Translations under genes and position numbers: made by a program
Shown here: one piece after another, positions 28,375 to 37,853 of the stretch
Numbering within the stretch: position 1 is the stretch's first letter
Layout: every line of letters begins with the position of its first letter
Assembly: GCF_000685095.1 (NCBI RefSeq)
Contig: NZ_BAYE01000001.1
Span: 1 to 64,000, forward strand
From: Paraburkholderia caledonica NBRC 102488
GTDB taxonomy: Bacteria; Pseudomonadota; Gammaproteobacteria; Burkholderiales; Burkholderiaceae
Direction of reading: 5' to 3'
DNA: 64,000 bases
Notes under the pieces: model-generated
Told to the model about the DNA's origin: nothing
Seen by the model: only the letters and a program-made list of their open reading frames with translations
Database searches by the model: none

Positions 28375-28617
28375 TCAACCCGCAACACCGGCGTCGATGA
28401 CTTCGCGCGCGGCGCGAAAGCCTGCTTCGGCCGCAGCGTGCTCAGTGGGCCACAGGCTGTCGATATGCACCAGCCGCCAGTCGACCACCACTGCGCTTCC
28501 CCGCAGCACCCGGAAATGCGCCTTGACGCCGGTGAGCACCTGCTCGACCGCGACTTCGATGTCGTAGTCCTGATAGCGCTCCTGGTAATCTCCCATGTCG
28601 AGCCCTTTCGGCTCCAT
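28375..28617 (-). CDS. Small conserved hypothetical protein
   Basis: An 80-residue soluble protein. It starts MEPKGLDMGDYQERYQDYDIEVAVEQV, has a strand region (AHFRVLRGSAVVVDWRLVHI) and ends in an Ala-rich helix (AAAEAGFRAAREVID). A GGAGGTG ribosome site supports 28617. Family not recognised. It is followed upstream by another small gene on the same strand. Confidence 0.65.
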   Translation of the reverse strand: MEPKGLDMGDYQERYQDYDIEVAVEQVLTGVKAHFRVLRGSAVVVDWRLVHIDSLWPTEHAAAEAGFRAAREVIDAGVAG

Positions 28618-28754
28618 CTTCACCTCCACGTCTGCCGTGCTTCCCGAGGACGTTCGCAGCGCCCAGCGTGCGCGCCGCGTCAACGCGATACTTGCGCTGC
28701 GCGAACGCCGTCACATGCGCTGACGCCGCATCGCGTAATCGCCGGCATTCATGC

Positions 28755-28952
28755 TTAATCGCAATCGCCTGAAAGGTACTGCCTGCCGTTACAGGTGATC
28801 TCGACTTCGTCCCCGCTTGCCTCGGCGACGAGCCCGCAGGCCAGCAGTTCAGCGGTTACGGTCTGTGGCAATCGCGGCGGCGGCTGACCCACGCCGACCT
28901 CGTTCAAGCGGCGCAACGCTTCGATCGCTTCGGGACTCAATGACTTCGACAT
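28755..28952 (-). CDS. Small conserved hypothetical protein
   Basis: A 65-residue protein, MSKSLSPEAIEALRRLNEVGVG at the start and EITCNGRQYLSG near the end, with two Cys residues in the second half plus one near the C-terminus. Layout suggests a short helical part followed by a winged strand region, but no family is recognised. A GGAGGC ribosome site supports 28952. Confidence 0.6.
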   Translation of the reverse strand: MSKSLSPEAIEALRRLNEVGVGQPPPRLPQTVTAELLACGLVAEASGDEVEITCNGRQYLSGDCD

Positions 28953-29127
28953 GGCTGCCTCCGTCGAAATGGCTAAATTCATCCTAGCAAGTTTCGAGAG
29001 CGAATGCAGTCGCATTAGCGCATCGTCATGGCCGAATGGCTTTGCGCGTGAATTTTCGCCGGCACGCCGGGTCTACCCCGAACTCGCGCAATCCGACCGG
29101 CCGCGAAGCACGCACAAGGAGAAGGAG

Positions 29128-29451
29128 ATGAAGCGAAGCACTCTGACAGCTCTGACCGCAGTCGCCGCACTGGCAGCGATGTGGGTAGGCGAAACGGCGC
29201 CGTGGGCAGGAACGGCCAAAGCGGCCGAAGCGGCGCAAGCCGGATCAACGGCCTCCAAAGGCTCCGCTGCGCGGGCAAAGCAGCCGGCCGCGCCGGGCGA
29301 CGCCGCGTCGTCGATGGCGAAGCCGCCCGAGGCGGCCTCCGGCTCGACCGGATCGAGCAACCCGGACAACATGCCGATCAAGCGTCCGCGCAAGCCGACC
29401 AACGACAAGATGATGCACGAGCCGCCCGCGAGCGGTGCGAACGCGAAATAG
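29128..29451 (+). CDS. Exported Ala/Pro/Ser-rich hypothetical protein
   Basis: A 107-residue protein with an N-terminal signal-like segment (LTALTAVAALAAMWVG) and a low-complexity mature part rich in Ala, Ser, Pro and Lys, ending in a basic, disordered tail (RPRKPTNDKMMHEPPASG). AAGGAGAAGGAG upstream is a strong ribosome site. Probably periplasmic and disordered; function unknown. Confidence 0.6.
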   Translation: MKRSTLTALTAVAALAAMWVGETAPWAGTAKAAEAAQAGSTASKGSAARAKQPAAPGDAASSMAKPPEAASGSTGSSNPDNMPIKRPRKPTNDKMMHEPPASGANAK

Positions 29452-29459
29452 CGCGGCGC

Positions 29460-29675
29460 TTACAGGCGCGCGATCGAGACCTCCGTCGACTTGACGAGCG
29501 CGACGACTTCCGAGCCGACCTGCAGGTCGAGTTCGTCGATCGAGCGCGTGGTGATCACGGAGGTCACGATGCCAAACGGCGTGTCGACATCGACTTCGGA
29601 CACAACCGGTCCACGGATGATTTCCTTGACCTTGCCTCTGAACTGATTGCGTACGTTGATTGCGGAAATGCTCAT
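29460..29675 (-). CDS. Mop/TOBE-domain molybdopterin-binding protein
   Basis: A 71-residue single Mop domain (molbindin type): AINVRNQFRGKVKEIIRGPVVSEVDVDT, then GIVTSVITTRSIDELDLQVGSEVVALVKSTEVSI. Such proteins bind molybdate or related oxyanions as oligomers. It lies just downstream of ssuB on the same strand. A Mop gene at the end of an ssu operon is a recurrent Burkholderia/Pseudomonas (ssuF-like) arrangement. Confidence 0.9.
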   Translation of the reverse strand: MSISAINVRNQFRGKVKEIIRGPVVSEVDVDTPFGIVTSVITTRSIDELDLQVGSEVVALVKSTEVSIARL

Positions 29676-29722
29676 TGCGAGTGGCTCCAGAGAAGCGATT
29701 AAAAACGGTCAGTCAAGGAATG

Positions 29723-30727
29723 TCAGACAGCCCAGCGGACGTCTGTAGGCCGCCGGAAGCGGCCCTGGCTACGCGTGCCGCGTGCGTCTTCGGTCTGCCC
29801 GGACAATGCGTCGTCATTTGGCGCATTTTTCAGAACGCGCTGCAGCACGTGTTCTTCGAGGGCCGCGAAGCCCGCGGACGCACGCGCTCGCGGGCGCGCG
29901 AGCGGCACCGGCTGATCCAGCGCGATGCGCCCTTCTTCGATCAAAAGGATGCGGTCGCCTAACGCGACGGCCTCGTGCACGTCATGCGTGACGAGCAAGG
30001 CGGTGAACTTGTGCTCGCGCCACAAGCGCTCGATCAGCGAGTGCATTTCGATGCGCGTCAGTGCATCGAGCGCGCCGAGCGGCTCGTCGAGGAGCAGCAA
30101 CTGCGGACGATGCACGAGCGCGCGCGCCAACGCGACACGCTGACGTTGACCGCCCGACAGCTGAGCGGGCCAGTCGTCGGCGCGCTCCAGCAATCCAACT
30201 TCGGCCAGCACCGCACGCGCGTCTTCCCGCGCGCTGCGGGGCAAGCCCAGCATCACGTTCTGCAACACGCTCTTCCACGGCAACAGCCGTGCGTCCTGGA
30301 ACATGATGCGAGTGTCGAGCGGCCGGCCATCTTCGGCACGCTTTTCGAGCACGCCGGCCGTGGTCTTCTCCAGACCGGCGACGAGACGCAGCAACGTCGA
30401 TTTTCCGCAACCGCTACGGCCGACAATCGCGACGAAACTTCCGCGCTCGATCGACAGGTCGAAGTCCGTCAGCACCTTGCGCTCGCCATACTGCTTGCCG
30501 ACGCCGCGCAACCGGACCGAATAGTCGGCCGCGTTGCTCGTGCGGTGTGGTCCGCTTGCTTCGCCAGCAGTGGTTGCGTCGCGCACATAGCCGTGGGCTG
30601 TGTCGCGTTGCTGTGAGTCCGCGGCCAGGTCGGCGTCGCGATCGGCGATGCGCGGCTGCGCCAGTTCCGCTTCGAGATCGCTGCCCGCAATGCCGCCGAA
30701 CGACGACGAAAATGTCGTTGCGCTCAT
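29723..30727 (-). CDS. ssuB: Aliphatic sulfonate ABC transporter ATP-binding protein
   Basis: A 334-residue ATPase. A poorly conserved N-terminal extension of about 70 residues precedes the ABC domain ([17 protein letters not shown]). Walker [10 protein letters not shown], the Q-loop FQDARLLPW, signature [15 protein letters not shown] and [15 protein letters not shown] are intact. The C-terminal tail is basic. The ATG overlaps the ssuC stop by four bases (ATGA), which fixes the start at 30727. Confidence 0.94.
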   Translation of the reverse strand: MSATTFSSSFGGIAGSDLEAELAQPRIADRDADLAADSQQRDTAHGYVRDATTAGEASGPHRTSNAADYSVRLRGVGKQYGERKVLTDFDLSIERGSFVAIVGRSGCGKSTLLRLVAGLEKTTAGVLEKRAEDGRPLDTRIMFQDARLLPWKSVLQNVMLGLPRSAREDARAVLAEVGLLERADDWPAQLSGGQRQRVALARALVHRPQLLLLDEPLGALDALTRIEMHSLIERLWREHKFTALLVTHDVHEAVALGDRILLIEEGRIALDQPVPLARPRARASAGFAALEEHVLQRVLKNAPNDDALSGQTEDARGTRSQGRFRRPTDVRWAV

Positions 30728-31590
30728 GCCTTGCCTCCCCGTTGATAGGCCGGATGCCAACGCAGCGACACGCGCTCCAGGCTTTTTGCCAGCACGTCGG
30801 CGATTTTGCCGAGCGCCGCGTACAGCAGAATGCCGACCACGACGACATCGGTTTGCAAGAATTCGCGCGCATTCATCGTCATGTAGCCGATGCCCGACTG
30901 CGCAGAAATCGTCTCTGCGACGATCAGCGTCACCCACATCAGCCCGAACGCGAAGCGCACGCCGACGAGAATCGACGGCAAGGCGCCGGGCAGGATCACA
31001 TGGCGGTAAAGTGCGAAACCCTTCACGCCGTAGCTGCGCGCCATCTCGATGAGATTGGAATCAACCGAACGGATGCCGTGAAACGTGTTCACATAGACCG
31101 GGAAAAACACACCCAGCGCTACGAGAAAAACCTTCGCCTGCTCCTCGATGCCGAACCACAGGATCACGAGCGGGATCATCGCGAGCGCCGGGATATTGCG
31201 GATCATCTGCACGGTCGAATCGAGTGCGATTTCGACCGGCTTGAAGAGGCCCGTGGCGAGTCCGAGTACGAGACCGATCCCACCGCCGATCGCGAATCCG
31301 GACACCGCGCGCCACGTGCTGACCTTCGCGTCAGCCCACATCTCGCCCGACTGGATCAGCGACCACGCGGCCTTCACGACGGCGAGCGGTTCGGGGAGAA
31401 CGCGCGTCGACAGCACGCCGCTGCGCGCGGCGGTTTCCCATGCGAGGAGAATCAGAAGCGGTGCGATCCACGGCGCGAGCGACGCGCCGACTTGCCGTAA
31501 CGACCCGAAAGCGGACGCCAGCACGAAACTGAAGCCGGCGCCGCCGCGCGCGCTCTCGTCCCGATCCGCACTTACAGTGGATTGAGCCAT
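30724..31590 (-). CDS. ssuC: Aliphatic sulfonate ABC transporter permease
   Basis: A 288-residue inner-membrane permease with about six membrane segments and the EAA-type loop [22 protein letters not shown]. It contains SsuC-like [22 protein letters not shown]. The ATG at 31590 has GGGAAG upstream; an alternative ATG at 31605 lacks one. It is overlapped by ssuB and follows ssuD by 51 bases. Confidence 0.93.
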   Translation of the reverse strand: MAQSTVSADRDESARGGAGFSFVLASAFGSLRQVGASLAPWIAPLLILLAWETAARSGVLSTRVLPEPLAVVKAAWSLIQSGEMWADAKVSTWRAVSGFAIGGGIGLVLGLATGLFKPVEIALDSTVQMIRNIPALAMIPLVILWFGIEEQAKVFLVALGVFFPVYVNTFHGIRSVDSNLIEMARSYGVKGFALYRHVILPGALPSILVGVRFAFGLMWVTLIVAETISAQSGIGYMTMNAREFLQTDVVVVGILLYAALGKIADVLAKSLERVSLRWHPAYQRGGKA

Positions 31591-31641
31591 GGTTACTTCC
31601 CTCATTGCGTGTCGAAGATGCCGTACCGATGCGGGCGACGC

Positions 31642-32802
31642 TCAGCTCGCGCTCGCCGCCTTCGGTAAATAGTTGTTGCCGACGATCTCGCCGAACGGTC
31701 CCGACAGCGGCCCGTCCGAAGTCTTGCTCTGCCGGTTCGGCAGCAGCGGGAACACGAGTTCGGCAAAGCGATACGACTCTTCGAGATGCGGATAGCCGGA
31801 CAGGATGAACGTCTCGATACCGAGGTCCGCGTATTCCTTCATGCGCGCCGCCACCTGCTCCGGGTTGCCGACGAGCGCGGTGCCCGCGCCGCCTCGCACG
31901 AGACCTACGCCGGCCCACAGATTCGGATAGACCTCGAGTTCGGCGCGCCCGCCCCGTTTGCCGCCGTGCAGCGCGGCCATGCGGCGCTGGCCTTCGGAAT
32001 CCATCTTCGAAAACGATGCTTGCGCACGCGCGATGGTTTCGTCGTCCAGCTTGCTGATCAGCTTGTCGGCTGCGGCCCATGCTTCTTCTTCGGTCTCGCG
32101 CACGATCACGTGCAGGCGAATGCCGAACCGGATCGTGCGGCCGTGCGCGGCGGCGCGGGCGCGAATATCGGCGATCTTCCTGGCAACCGCGGCGGGCGGC
32201 TCGCCCCAGGTCAGATAGGTGTCGATATGCTCGCCCGCCATGTCGTGCGCGGCCGGCGACGAACCGCCGAACCACAGCGGCGGATGCGGCTTCTGCACCG
32301 GCGGATACAAGGCCTTGCCGCCTTTCGACTTCAGATGCTTGCCGTCAAAGTCGATCGCGTCGTTCGTATGCGCAGCCGTCAGCAGCTTGCGCCAGATGTG
32401 CAGGAATTCATCGGTGATCTCGTAGCGCGTGTCGTGGTCGACGAACACACCATCGCCCTCGAGCTCGGCCGCGTCGCCCCCCGTCACCACATTGATCAGC
32501 AAGCGCCCGTTCGACAGACGGTCGAACGTGGCCGCCATGCGTGCCGCAAGTCCCGGCGACGAAATGCCCGGCCGGATCGCGACGAGAAACTTCAGGCGCT
32601 TCGTCGCGGCGATGAGGCTGGATGCAACGACCCATGCGTCCTCGCACGAACGGCCGGTCGGCAGCAGCACGCCTTCGTAGCCGAGCGTATCGGCGGCGAC
32701 GGCGATCTGCTGGAAGTAGTCGTAATCGGCTGCACGCGCGCCTTGCGACGTACCGAGATAGCGGCTGTCGCCATGAGTCGGAATGAACCAGAACACATTC
32801 AT
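31642..32802 (-). CDS. ssuD: FMNH2-dependent alkanesulfonate monooxygenase
   Basis: A 386-residue luciferase-like TIM-barrel enzyme that cleaves alkanesulfonates to aldehyde and sulfite. It begins [17 protein letters not shown] and has [24 protein letters not shown] and LINVVTGGD, all typical of SsuD. It needs FMNH2 from a reductase. No ssuE reductase gene is adjacent. First gene of ssuD-ssuC-ssuB-mop. Confidence 0.96.
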   Translation of the reverse strand: MNVFWFIPTHGDSRYLGTSQGARAADYDYFQQIAVAADTLGYEGVLLPTGRSCEDAWVVASSLIAATKRLKFLVAIRPGISSPGLAARMAATFDRLSNGRLLINVVTGGDAAELEGDGVFVDHDTRYEITDEFLHIWRKLLTAAHTNDAIDFDGKHLKSKGGKALYPPVQKPHPPLWFGGSSPAAHDMAGEHIDTYLTWGEPPAAVARKIADIRARAAAHGRTIRFGIRLHVIVRETEEEAWAAADKLISKLDDETIARAQASFSKMDSEGQRRMAALHGGKRGGRAELEVYPNLWAGVGLVRGGAGTALVGNPEQVAARMKEYADLGIETFILSGYPHLEESYRFAELVFPLLPNRQSKTSDGPLSGPFGEIVGNNYLPKAASAS

Positions 32803-33205
32803 TTACTGCTCCCTGCGAATTCAGAACTGGATTGAATGAAGACGGTGCATGCCGCGCGGCAAAACCAAACGCCAGCGCAGGCGCGGGCCGCGCGCATACA
32901 GCCGGTCATCGGACATGAGCCGGGCGATGCATCGCTAAAGAACGGAAGATGCGGTATCGACGCTAAGGGCGACGGCGGCAAGCGCCGTCTACATGGAGAA
33001 AGAGTCTATGGAGCGGAGCGCGGCTTTTGAACGATTTTTTTGAGCTTAGGTTTTCCACTTCCGTGATTAGCCCGACGCTAAAGCATACGAACGCGACGCT
33101 TCGAGCAACCGGAAAAGCCGCCACCGCTGGCTATAATGGCGCACGTTTCCAATAATCCGGTGCGGGCAACGCGAACCACGCGCCTGTACCCTGGCGGTGC
33201 AATGC
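32803..33205. other. Gene-free region upstream of ssuD
   Basis: About 400 bases. A short frame at 32836-33030 has a low-quality, Arg/Gly-rich translation and no ribosome site. A T-rich block near 33030-33060 is the only AT-rich part and could hold the sulfur-starvation promoter of ssuD on the minus strand. No ssuA or ssuE is present here. Confidence 0.4.
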
Positions 33206-33631
33206 ATGCAAAAACTCATCCTGCCGTTCGTCGCCGGTTTTCTGGCTTCTCTGTTCTTCCATGAATCGACGCTGGCGCTGCTGAATGCAGCCGGTGTGAT
33301 CGACAAAAGCGGTTTTTCGACTGCCCCGTTTCTACCGCTCGGCCTGCCCGAGTTCATTGCTAACGCAATCTGGAGCGCGTTCTGGGCCGTACTCATGGCG
33401 TGGCTCTTACGCGTGGCTCCCGAGCGACGCGCGCCGTGGCTGCCCGCGTTCGTGTTCGGCGGCATCGTGTTGACGGCGGCGAGCGTGTTCGTCGTGGATC
33501 CGCTGCGCGGCATCTGGCCAAGCGGCAACATGCTGCCGCGCCTCGCCATGGGCTTCGCCGCGAACGCAATGTGGGGCTGGGGCGCGCTCGTCTTCATGCG
33601 CGCCTTCATGGCCAGCGAAGAGGTGGATTGA
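33206..33631 (+). CDS. Small integral membrane protein
   Basis: A 141-residue protein with about four hydrophobic segments (ILPFVAGFLASLFF; IANAIWSAFWAVLMAWLL; WLPAFVFGGIVLTAASVFVV; MGFAANAMWGWGALVFMRAF). Family not recognised, although the same type of small membrane protein is common in Burkholderia. A GTG at 33197 is an alternative start. It stands alone, convergent with the hydrolase gene that follows. Confidence 0.75.
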   Translation: MQKLILPFVAGFLASLFFHESTLALLNAAGVIDKSGFSTAPFLPLGLPEFIANAIWSAFWAVLMAWLLRVAPERRAPWLPAFVFGGIVLTAASVFVVDPLRGIWPSGNMLPRLAMGFAANAMWGWGALVFMRAFMASEEVD

Positions 33632-33666
33632 GTCGGCCTAGGCGGTTCGTCGCGTCCCCCTGCGCC

Positions 33667-34797
33667 TTAACCGTGCAGATCCCGCAACGGATGTTCGTTG
33701 GCCGGCCACGGGCTTTCGAACATTTTCGCGACATCGGCGGCGCTCACGTCCTCAATGCGCGCGAAGCGCCAGTGCGGCGCGTTGTCCTTGTCGATAATGC
33801 GCGCGCGAATCCCTTCCACCGCGTCGCCTTGCAGGAAACTCGAACGCGTGAGATCGAGATCGCCGCGCAGCACTTCGGCCATCGAGCCTTCCGCGCGCGT
33901 CACCACCTCCAGCGAAACGGCCATGGAAAGCGGTGAGCGCTCCCGCAACACGGCGATGGTCTGCTCGGCCCAATCGGCAGTCTCGCGATCGCACTTCTGC
34001 TGAAGCGAGGCGAGAATGCGCGGCACGTCGGGCAGCGCAAAATGGCGGTCGATCAAGCGCCGCGCGCGGGCAAGCGGCGACTCCTCCGGCAGCGGCGCGA
34101 CCTGATAAGCGCGGCTTTCCCGCTCGACGCACGCAACCACGTCCGCGCCGCGCTCGAACAGTTCGCTGCGCAACGTGTCGATGAGCGCGGGCAGCGCGGC
34201 ATCGTCGATATAGAGATCGGCGAGGCCGGCGTACAACGCGTCGGCGGCGCCCATCGCTTCGCCGGTCACTGCGAGATAGCGGCCGATCGCGCCGGGCGTG
34301 CGCGCGAGAAACCAGCTCGCGCCGACATCCGGGAAAAGGCCGATGCGCGTTTCCGGCATCGCCATTTTTGTCGACTGGGTAACGACGCGCAGACCGCCGG
34401 TACGATGCGCGCCCTGCGAGATGCCCATGCCGCCGCCCATCACCACGCCGTTCGTCAACGCGATGTAGGGCTTCGGGTAAGTGAAGATCGCGTGATTGAG
34501 CCGGTATTCCTCGATGAAAAACGCGTCGCGCGCTTCGTGCTCGCCACGCTTGGCCGACTCGTAGAGGAAGCGGATATCGCCGCCCGCGCAGAACGCGCGA
34601 GGATGCTGGCTGCGCACGACAACCGCGAGCACATCGGGATTTTCGCGCCAGTCGTCGAGCGCGGCATGCATCGCGCGGATCATGCCGGGCGACAGCGCGT
34701 TCAGCGCCTTCGGCCTTTCAAGCTCGATGAAACCGATGCAGTTGGCTACGTAAGTCGCGACTTCGTCGCTAGCTTCGGGCGAGGCGGAAAGAGACAT
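33667..34797 (-). CDS. 3-hydroxyisobutyryl-CoA hydrolase-type enoyl-CoA hydratase family protein
   Basis: A 376-residue crotonase-fold protein of the HIBCH group (longer than ordinary enoyl-CoA hydratases), which hydrolyses 3-hydroxyisobutyryl-CoA in valine breakdown. Visible features are the oxyanion region RAFCAGGDIRFLY, the second GGGMGISQGAHR block, and the HIBCH signature MPETRIGLFPDVGASWFL with the catalytic Glu and Asp. The ATG at 34797 is preferred over a TTG at 34821. Confidence 0.9.
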   Translation of the reverse strand: MSLSASPEASDEVATYVANCIGFIELERPKALNALSPGMIRAMHAALDDWRENPDVLAVVVRSQHPRAFCAGGDIRFLYESAKRGEHEARDAFFIEEYRLNHAIFTYPKPYIALTNGVVMGGGMGISQGAHRTGGLRVVTQSTKMAMPETRIGLFPDVGASWFLARTPGAIGRYLAVTGEAMGAADALYAGLADLYIDDAALPALIDTLRSELFERGADVVACVERESRAYQVAPLPEESPLARARRLIDRHFALPDVPRILASLQQKCDRETADWAEQTIAVLRERSPLSMAVSLEVVTRAEGSMAEVLRGDLDLTRSSFLQGDAVEGIRARIIDKDNAPHWRFARIEDVSAADVAKMFESPWPANEHPLRDLHG

Positions 34798-34937
34798 GAA
34801 AGACAACGCACGGCGGCGCAAAGACGTGGAAACCCAACGTTATCATGGCCGGCGACTCGGAGTCGGTTCGGGGTGCAAGGCGCAGCCTCGCCTGAGTTCG
34901 GGTGGGGACGTCGCCAAGTTAGGCGTTGACTCGCCGC

Positions 34938-35822
34938 CTAACGCGTCTTCTTCGTTGCTCGACGCCGCGTAGCCGCGGGTTCTGCATCTGGGCCGTCGTG
35001 TGCCTTGGATTGCACCTCTGCTTGCGCTTTGACTGGCGCATTGTCTTGCGAAGAGCTTTGCGCCCCCGTGGCACCGGCCCTCTTCCTGCGCGAGACTGCC
35101 CCGCTAGCGTTCGAGCGTGCGATGCCATCTGGATCTGCATCCATACCGCCCGCCCCAAGCCAGGTGTCCAATGCGATTCCCACGACGGTGTCGAGTGGCG
35201 CCGACGGAAAAACCGGACACGTCAGATGGAGCGCAACGATGCCGTGCAACGTCGCCCAGAAAGCGTCGGCCCAGACCCTCGCATCCACCGATGCAGCAAG
35301 ACGCCCCGCCGCTTTCAGTTCGTCGAGTGCGGAAATCATGAATTGCAAGGCCGCGGCGCCCGGGTCGTCTTCCGTGCCGGGCAGTTCCGCCTGACCCCGC
35401 GTTTTCGCCTCGCTCGCAACTGACGGGTCGGACACCGCTGCGGCCGCCTTCGCACCGAGCGCCGCGCCGGTATAGCTCGGATCTTCCATGAAGATCAACC
35501 GGTACGTTTCCCGATGAGCGACGCCAAAGGCGACATAAGCCCGCCCCATTCCCTTGAGCCGTTCAGCCGGGTCGGCAATGGCCGCGAGCGGCTCGAAGGT
35601 CTGCAGCAACTGCGCATAGCCTTCCGCGCACAGCGCCCTTGCAATCTCGTCGCGGCTCGCGAAGTGCAAATACAGCGCAGCGGGCGAATACTCGATCGCT
35701 TCGGCGATCTTCCGCATTGAGAGCGCGGCAAAGCCTTCACGCATCACGATATGTCGTGCGGCTGCAAGGATGCGCTCCCGCAACGCCTGCTTCTCCCGGT
35801 TCTTTCTTTCAGCGATTCCCAT
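34938..35822 (-). CDS. TetR/AcrR-family regulator with a basic C-terminal tail
   Basis: A 294-residue repressor. The TetR helix-turn-helix is at about residues 18-60 (RERILAAARHIVMREGFAALSMRKIAEAIEYSPAALYLHFASR), followed by a ligand domain of the TetR_C33-like type (FWATLHGIVALHLTCPVFP). The last 60 or so residues are low-complexity, Ala/Lys/Arg-rich and end in ATKKTR. It is divergent from the NAD(P)-binding protein gene, with two palindromes between them, so it most likely represses that gene and itself. Confidence 0.9.
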   Translation of the reverse strand: MGIAERKNREKQALRERILAAARHIVMREGFAALSMRKIAEAIEYSPAALYLHFASRDEIARALCAEGYAQLLQTFEPLAAIADPAERLKGMGRAYVAFGVAHRETYRLIFMEDPSYTGAALGAKAAAAVSDPSVASEAKTRGQAELPGTEDDPGAAALQFMISALDELKAAGRLAASVDARVWADAFWATLHGIVALHLTCPVFPSAPLDTVVGIALDTWLGAGGMDADPDGIARSNASGAVSRRKRAGATGAQSSSQDNAPVKAQAEVQSKAHDGPDAEPAATRRRATKKTR

Positions 35823-35865
35823 GCAAGGCATTTTCCGGTTGACAAACTGAAAAGTCAAATTAAAC

Positions 35866-35892
35866 TGAACACCGTTCACTGAACACTGTTCA
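35866..35892. promoter_or_regulatory. Tandem palindromic operator for the TetR regulator
   Basis: Two nearly identical 13-base palindromes one base apart: TGAACACCGTTCA (35866-35878) and TGAACACTGTTCA (35880-35892, perfect). They lie 44 bases before the TetR start and 67 bases before the divergent gene. A TTGAC-N10-GTCAA repeat at 35839-35858 lies between them and the TetR gene, and includes a TTGACA hexamer. Confidence 0.82.
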
Positions 35893-35958
35893 CAAAACAT
35901 TGACCGCTCAACAGCTGGCGTGCATCGAGGCGCGCCGCGTCACCTGAAAGGTACCGTC

Positions 35959-36957
35959 ATGCACAACGAAGGAAAGGTAGGCTTGTTCGGAGCCGCCGGC
36001 GCCGCCGGCCGGATCATCGCGGCATCGCTTGGCGCGGCAGGCCGCGACTACCGCGTAGTCGGGCGGTCGCGGGAAGCGCTGGTCGCCGCTTTCGGCCACG
36101 ATCCGCACGCGGAGATCGTCACGTGGAATCCGGACGATCCCGCTTCGATCAGCGTCGCGGCGCAGGGGCTGCAGAGCGTCGTCTATCTGGTCGGCGTGCC
36201 CTACGACCGCTTCGCCGAACACCCGCCGCTAATGCAGAAAACGCTCGCAGGCATCACGGCAGCGGGCGTGGAACGCTTCGTTCTGATCGGCACCGTCTAT
36301 CCCTACGGTCGTGCGGGCAGCAATCCGATCGCTGAGGACCATCCTCGCGAGCCGCACACGTTCAAAGGAAAAATGCGGCTTGCCCAGGAAAATCTGGTGT
36401 TGCAGGCGCACGGGAAAAACGGACTGTCGACGCTGGTTCTGCGGCTACCGGATTTCTACGGCCCGGGCATCGAGCGCAGTCTGCTCAACGGCGTATTCGA
36501 AGCTGCCGCAAATGGACAGCGCGCGCAGATGATCGGCCCCGTGGATGTGCCGCATGAATTCATTTATCTGCCGGATATCGGAGCGGTGGTCGAGACGCTT
36601 ACGCGCACGCCCGAAGCGTATGGGCGCTGGTGGCACCTTGCCGGCGCGGGCACCATCACGCAGCGCGAAGTGGCACGACAGGCTTATGCACTGGCAGGCG
36701 GCCAGCCGAGATTGATGGTGGCCGGAAAGACGATGCTGCGCGTGCTCGGCCTCTTCAATCCGCTGATGCGTGAGCTGGTCGAGATGAATTACCTGATGAC
36801 CGAACCGATCGTGCTCGACGACTCTGCGTTGACGAAGCTGATCGGTCCGATCGCGAAGACGTCTTACGAAGAAGGTATCCGCCAGTGCATGGCCGCCGCG
36901 CTCGGTTCTGCTCAACCTAGCGAGCCGCGTTCCCCGGCGGAAAGTGCCCGCTCTTGA
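35959..36957 (+). CDS. NAD(P)-binding epimerase/dehydratase-like protein
   Basis: A 332-residue extended-SDR/NmrA-like protein. The N-terminal Rossmann motif is GLFGAAGAAGRIIAASL. A YPYGRAGSNP segment follows the strand FVLIGT, and LVLRLPDFYGPGIE is typical of nucleoside-sugar epimerase relatives. Start at 35959 has an AAAGGTA ribosome site. It is divergent from the TetR gene and probably under its control. Substrate unknown; a stress or detoxification role would fit the regulator type. Confidence 0.88.
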   Translation: MHNEGKVGLFGAAGAAGRIIAASLGAAGRDYRVVGRSREALVAAFGHDPHAEIVTWNPDDPASISVAAQGLQSVVYLVGVPYDRFAEHPPLMQKTLAGITAAGVERFVLIGTVYPYGRAGSNPIAEDHPREPHTFKGKMRLAQENLVLQAHGKNGLSTLVLRLPDFYGPGIERSLLNGVFEAAANGQRAQMIGPVDVPHEFIYLPDIGAVVETLTRTPEAYGRWWHLAGAGTITQREVARQAYALAGGQPRLMVAGKTMLRVLGLFNPLMRELVEMNYLMTEPIVLDDSALTKLIGPIAKTSYEEGIRQCMAAALGSAQPSEPRSPAESARS

Positions 36958-37201
36958 GCAGCACAGGCGTGCCGTTACTGATCTGCAAGTGCTCGCGCGC
37001 CACGGCTTCTATGCGCGGGCGTCCGGCGTCGAATGCGCGCATCCAGCCTTCCAGGTCTTCGGAATGTGCGCCGAAGTGATCTTCTAGCGCCTCGACAGAG
37101 ATTGCGCACGGCACGGGCTCACCGTCCACCAGCGCGGGAAAGACAACGGTCAGATTGGAATCGCGGTAGGCTGGCGCGCTCGCGGGAAACCTGATTTCCA
37201 T
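36917..37201 (-). CDS. DUF1488 family protein
   Basis: A 94-residue protein with the DUF1488 pattern: MEIRFPASAPAYRDSNLTVVFPALVDGEPVPCAISVEALEDHF, split by strands, then GWMRAFDAGRPRIEAVAREHL. It overlaps the end of the convergent epimerase-like gene by 41 bases. The ATG at 37201 has a GAGGCG site upstream. Family function is unknown. Confidence 0.82.
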   Translation of the reverse strand: MEIRFPASAPAYRDSNLTVVFPALVDGEPVPCAISVEALEDHFGAHSEDLEGWMRAFDAGRPRIEAVAREHLQISNGTPVLLKSGHFPPGNAAR

Positions 37202-37406
37202 GGTCGCCTCATCAGAAGTATCCGGCACACAACCGGAGCCCGCGAGAACCGGCCGGCCCCGGACGACCTGAATATGGTACTCGCGCGGCCGGACCGAGGT
37301 CCACCCCGCCGAGGCGCAGGAATCGCGAGATGCGTCGGCATGAGTTCGAGTGCGGGCTTGCTCGTCAGGCGACCTCATTACTTGCCTCGAAGCAGACGTT
37401 CGCCGC

Positions 37407-37691
37407 TCATGACTTGCCTCCCAGCAGACGGTCGACGTAATTGCGCGCGGCCTGTTCAACGTAGGCGAGCGCCTCTTCTTCGCTGCCGAACCGTTGCTGA
37501 TCGCCGAGATCCAGCAGCGTCTCGATCCGGTGTGCATCGTCCGGACCAAGCTGGGCCAGGCTGACCGAGCCGACGTAGGTGCCGGCGGTGCCGCCCGTGC
37601 CGCCCGTGCCCTCGTCGCTGGACGCCGGCACGAGGCGCGCGGCGGCACTGATGTAGTAGCCGCGGTAAGGGCCGCTGACCCGTTCAGCCAT
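37407..37691 (-). CDS. Small conserved hypothetical protein
   Basis: A 94-residue protein. It starts MAERVSGPYRGYYISAAARLV, contains a Gly/Thr run (GTGGTGGTAGT) and ends in a helical part (FGSEEEALAYVEQAARNYVDRLL). Not a recognised family. Same strand as the DUF1488 gene, with a 205-base gap that shows no gene. Confidence 0.7.
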   Translation of the reverse strand: MAERVSGPYRGYYISAAARLVPASSDEGTGGTGGTAGTYVGSVSLAQLGPDDAHRIETLLDLGDQQRFGSEEEALAYVEQAARNYVDRLLGGKS

Positions 37692-37853
37692 GTTCGTTCT
37701 CCTCGTTTGCGATAGATCAGGTAAGGCGCGCGACGATCGAATAAGTTCTGTACGTTTTCACGGTTGCACCTGTCGAATCCGTCAGGTCGAACCGACTTTA
37801 CGGCACGTTCCGTGCTGTCTCAGTGCCTCCATTTCGAGTTCAGCGAGCGCAAT

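Noticed and set aside
32836..33030. A 64-codon frame in the gap upstream of ssuD
   Set aside because: Low-complexity Arg/Gly composition, no ribosome site and no family similarity.
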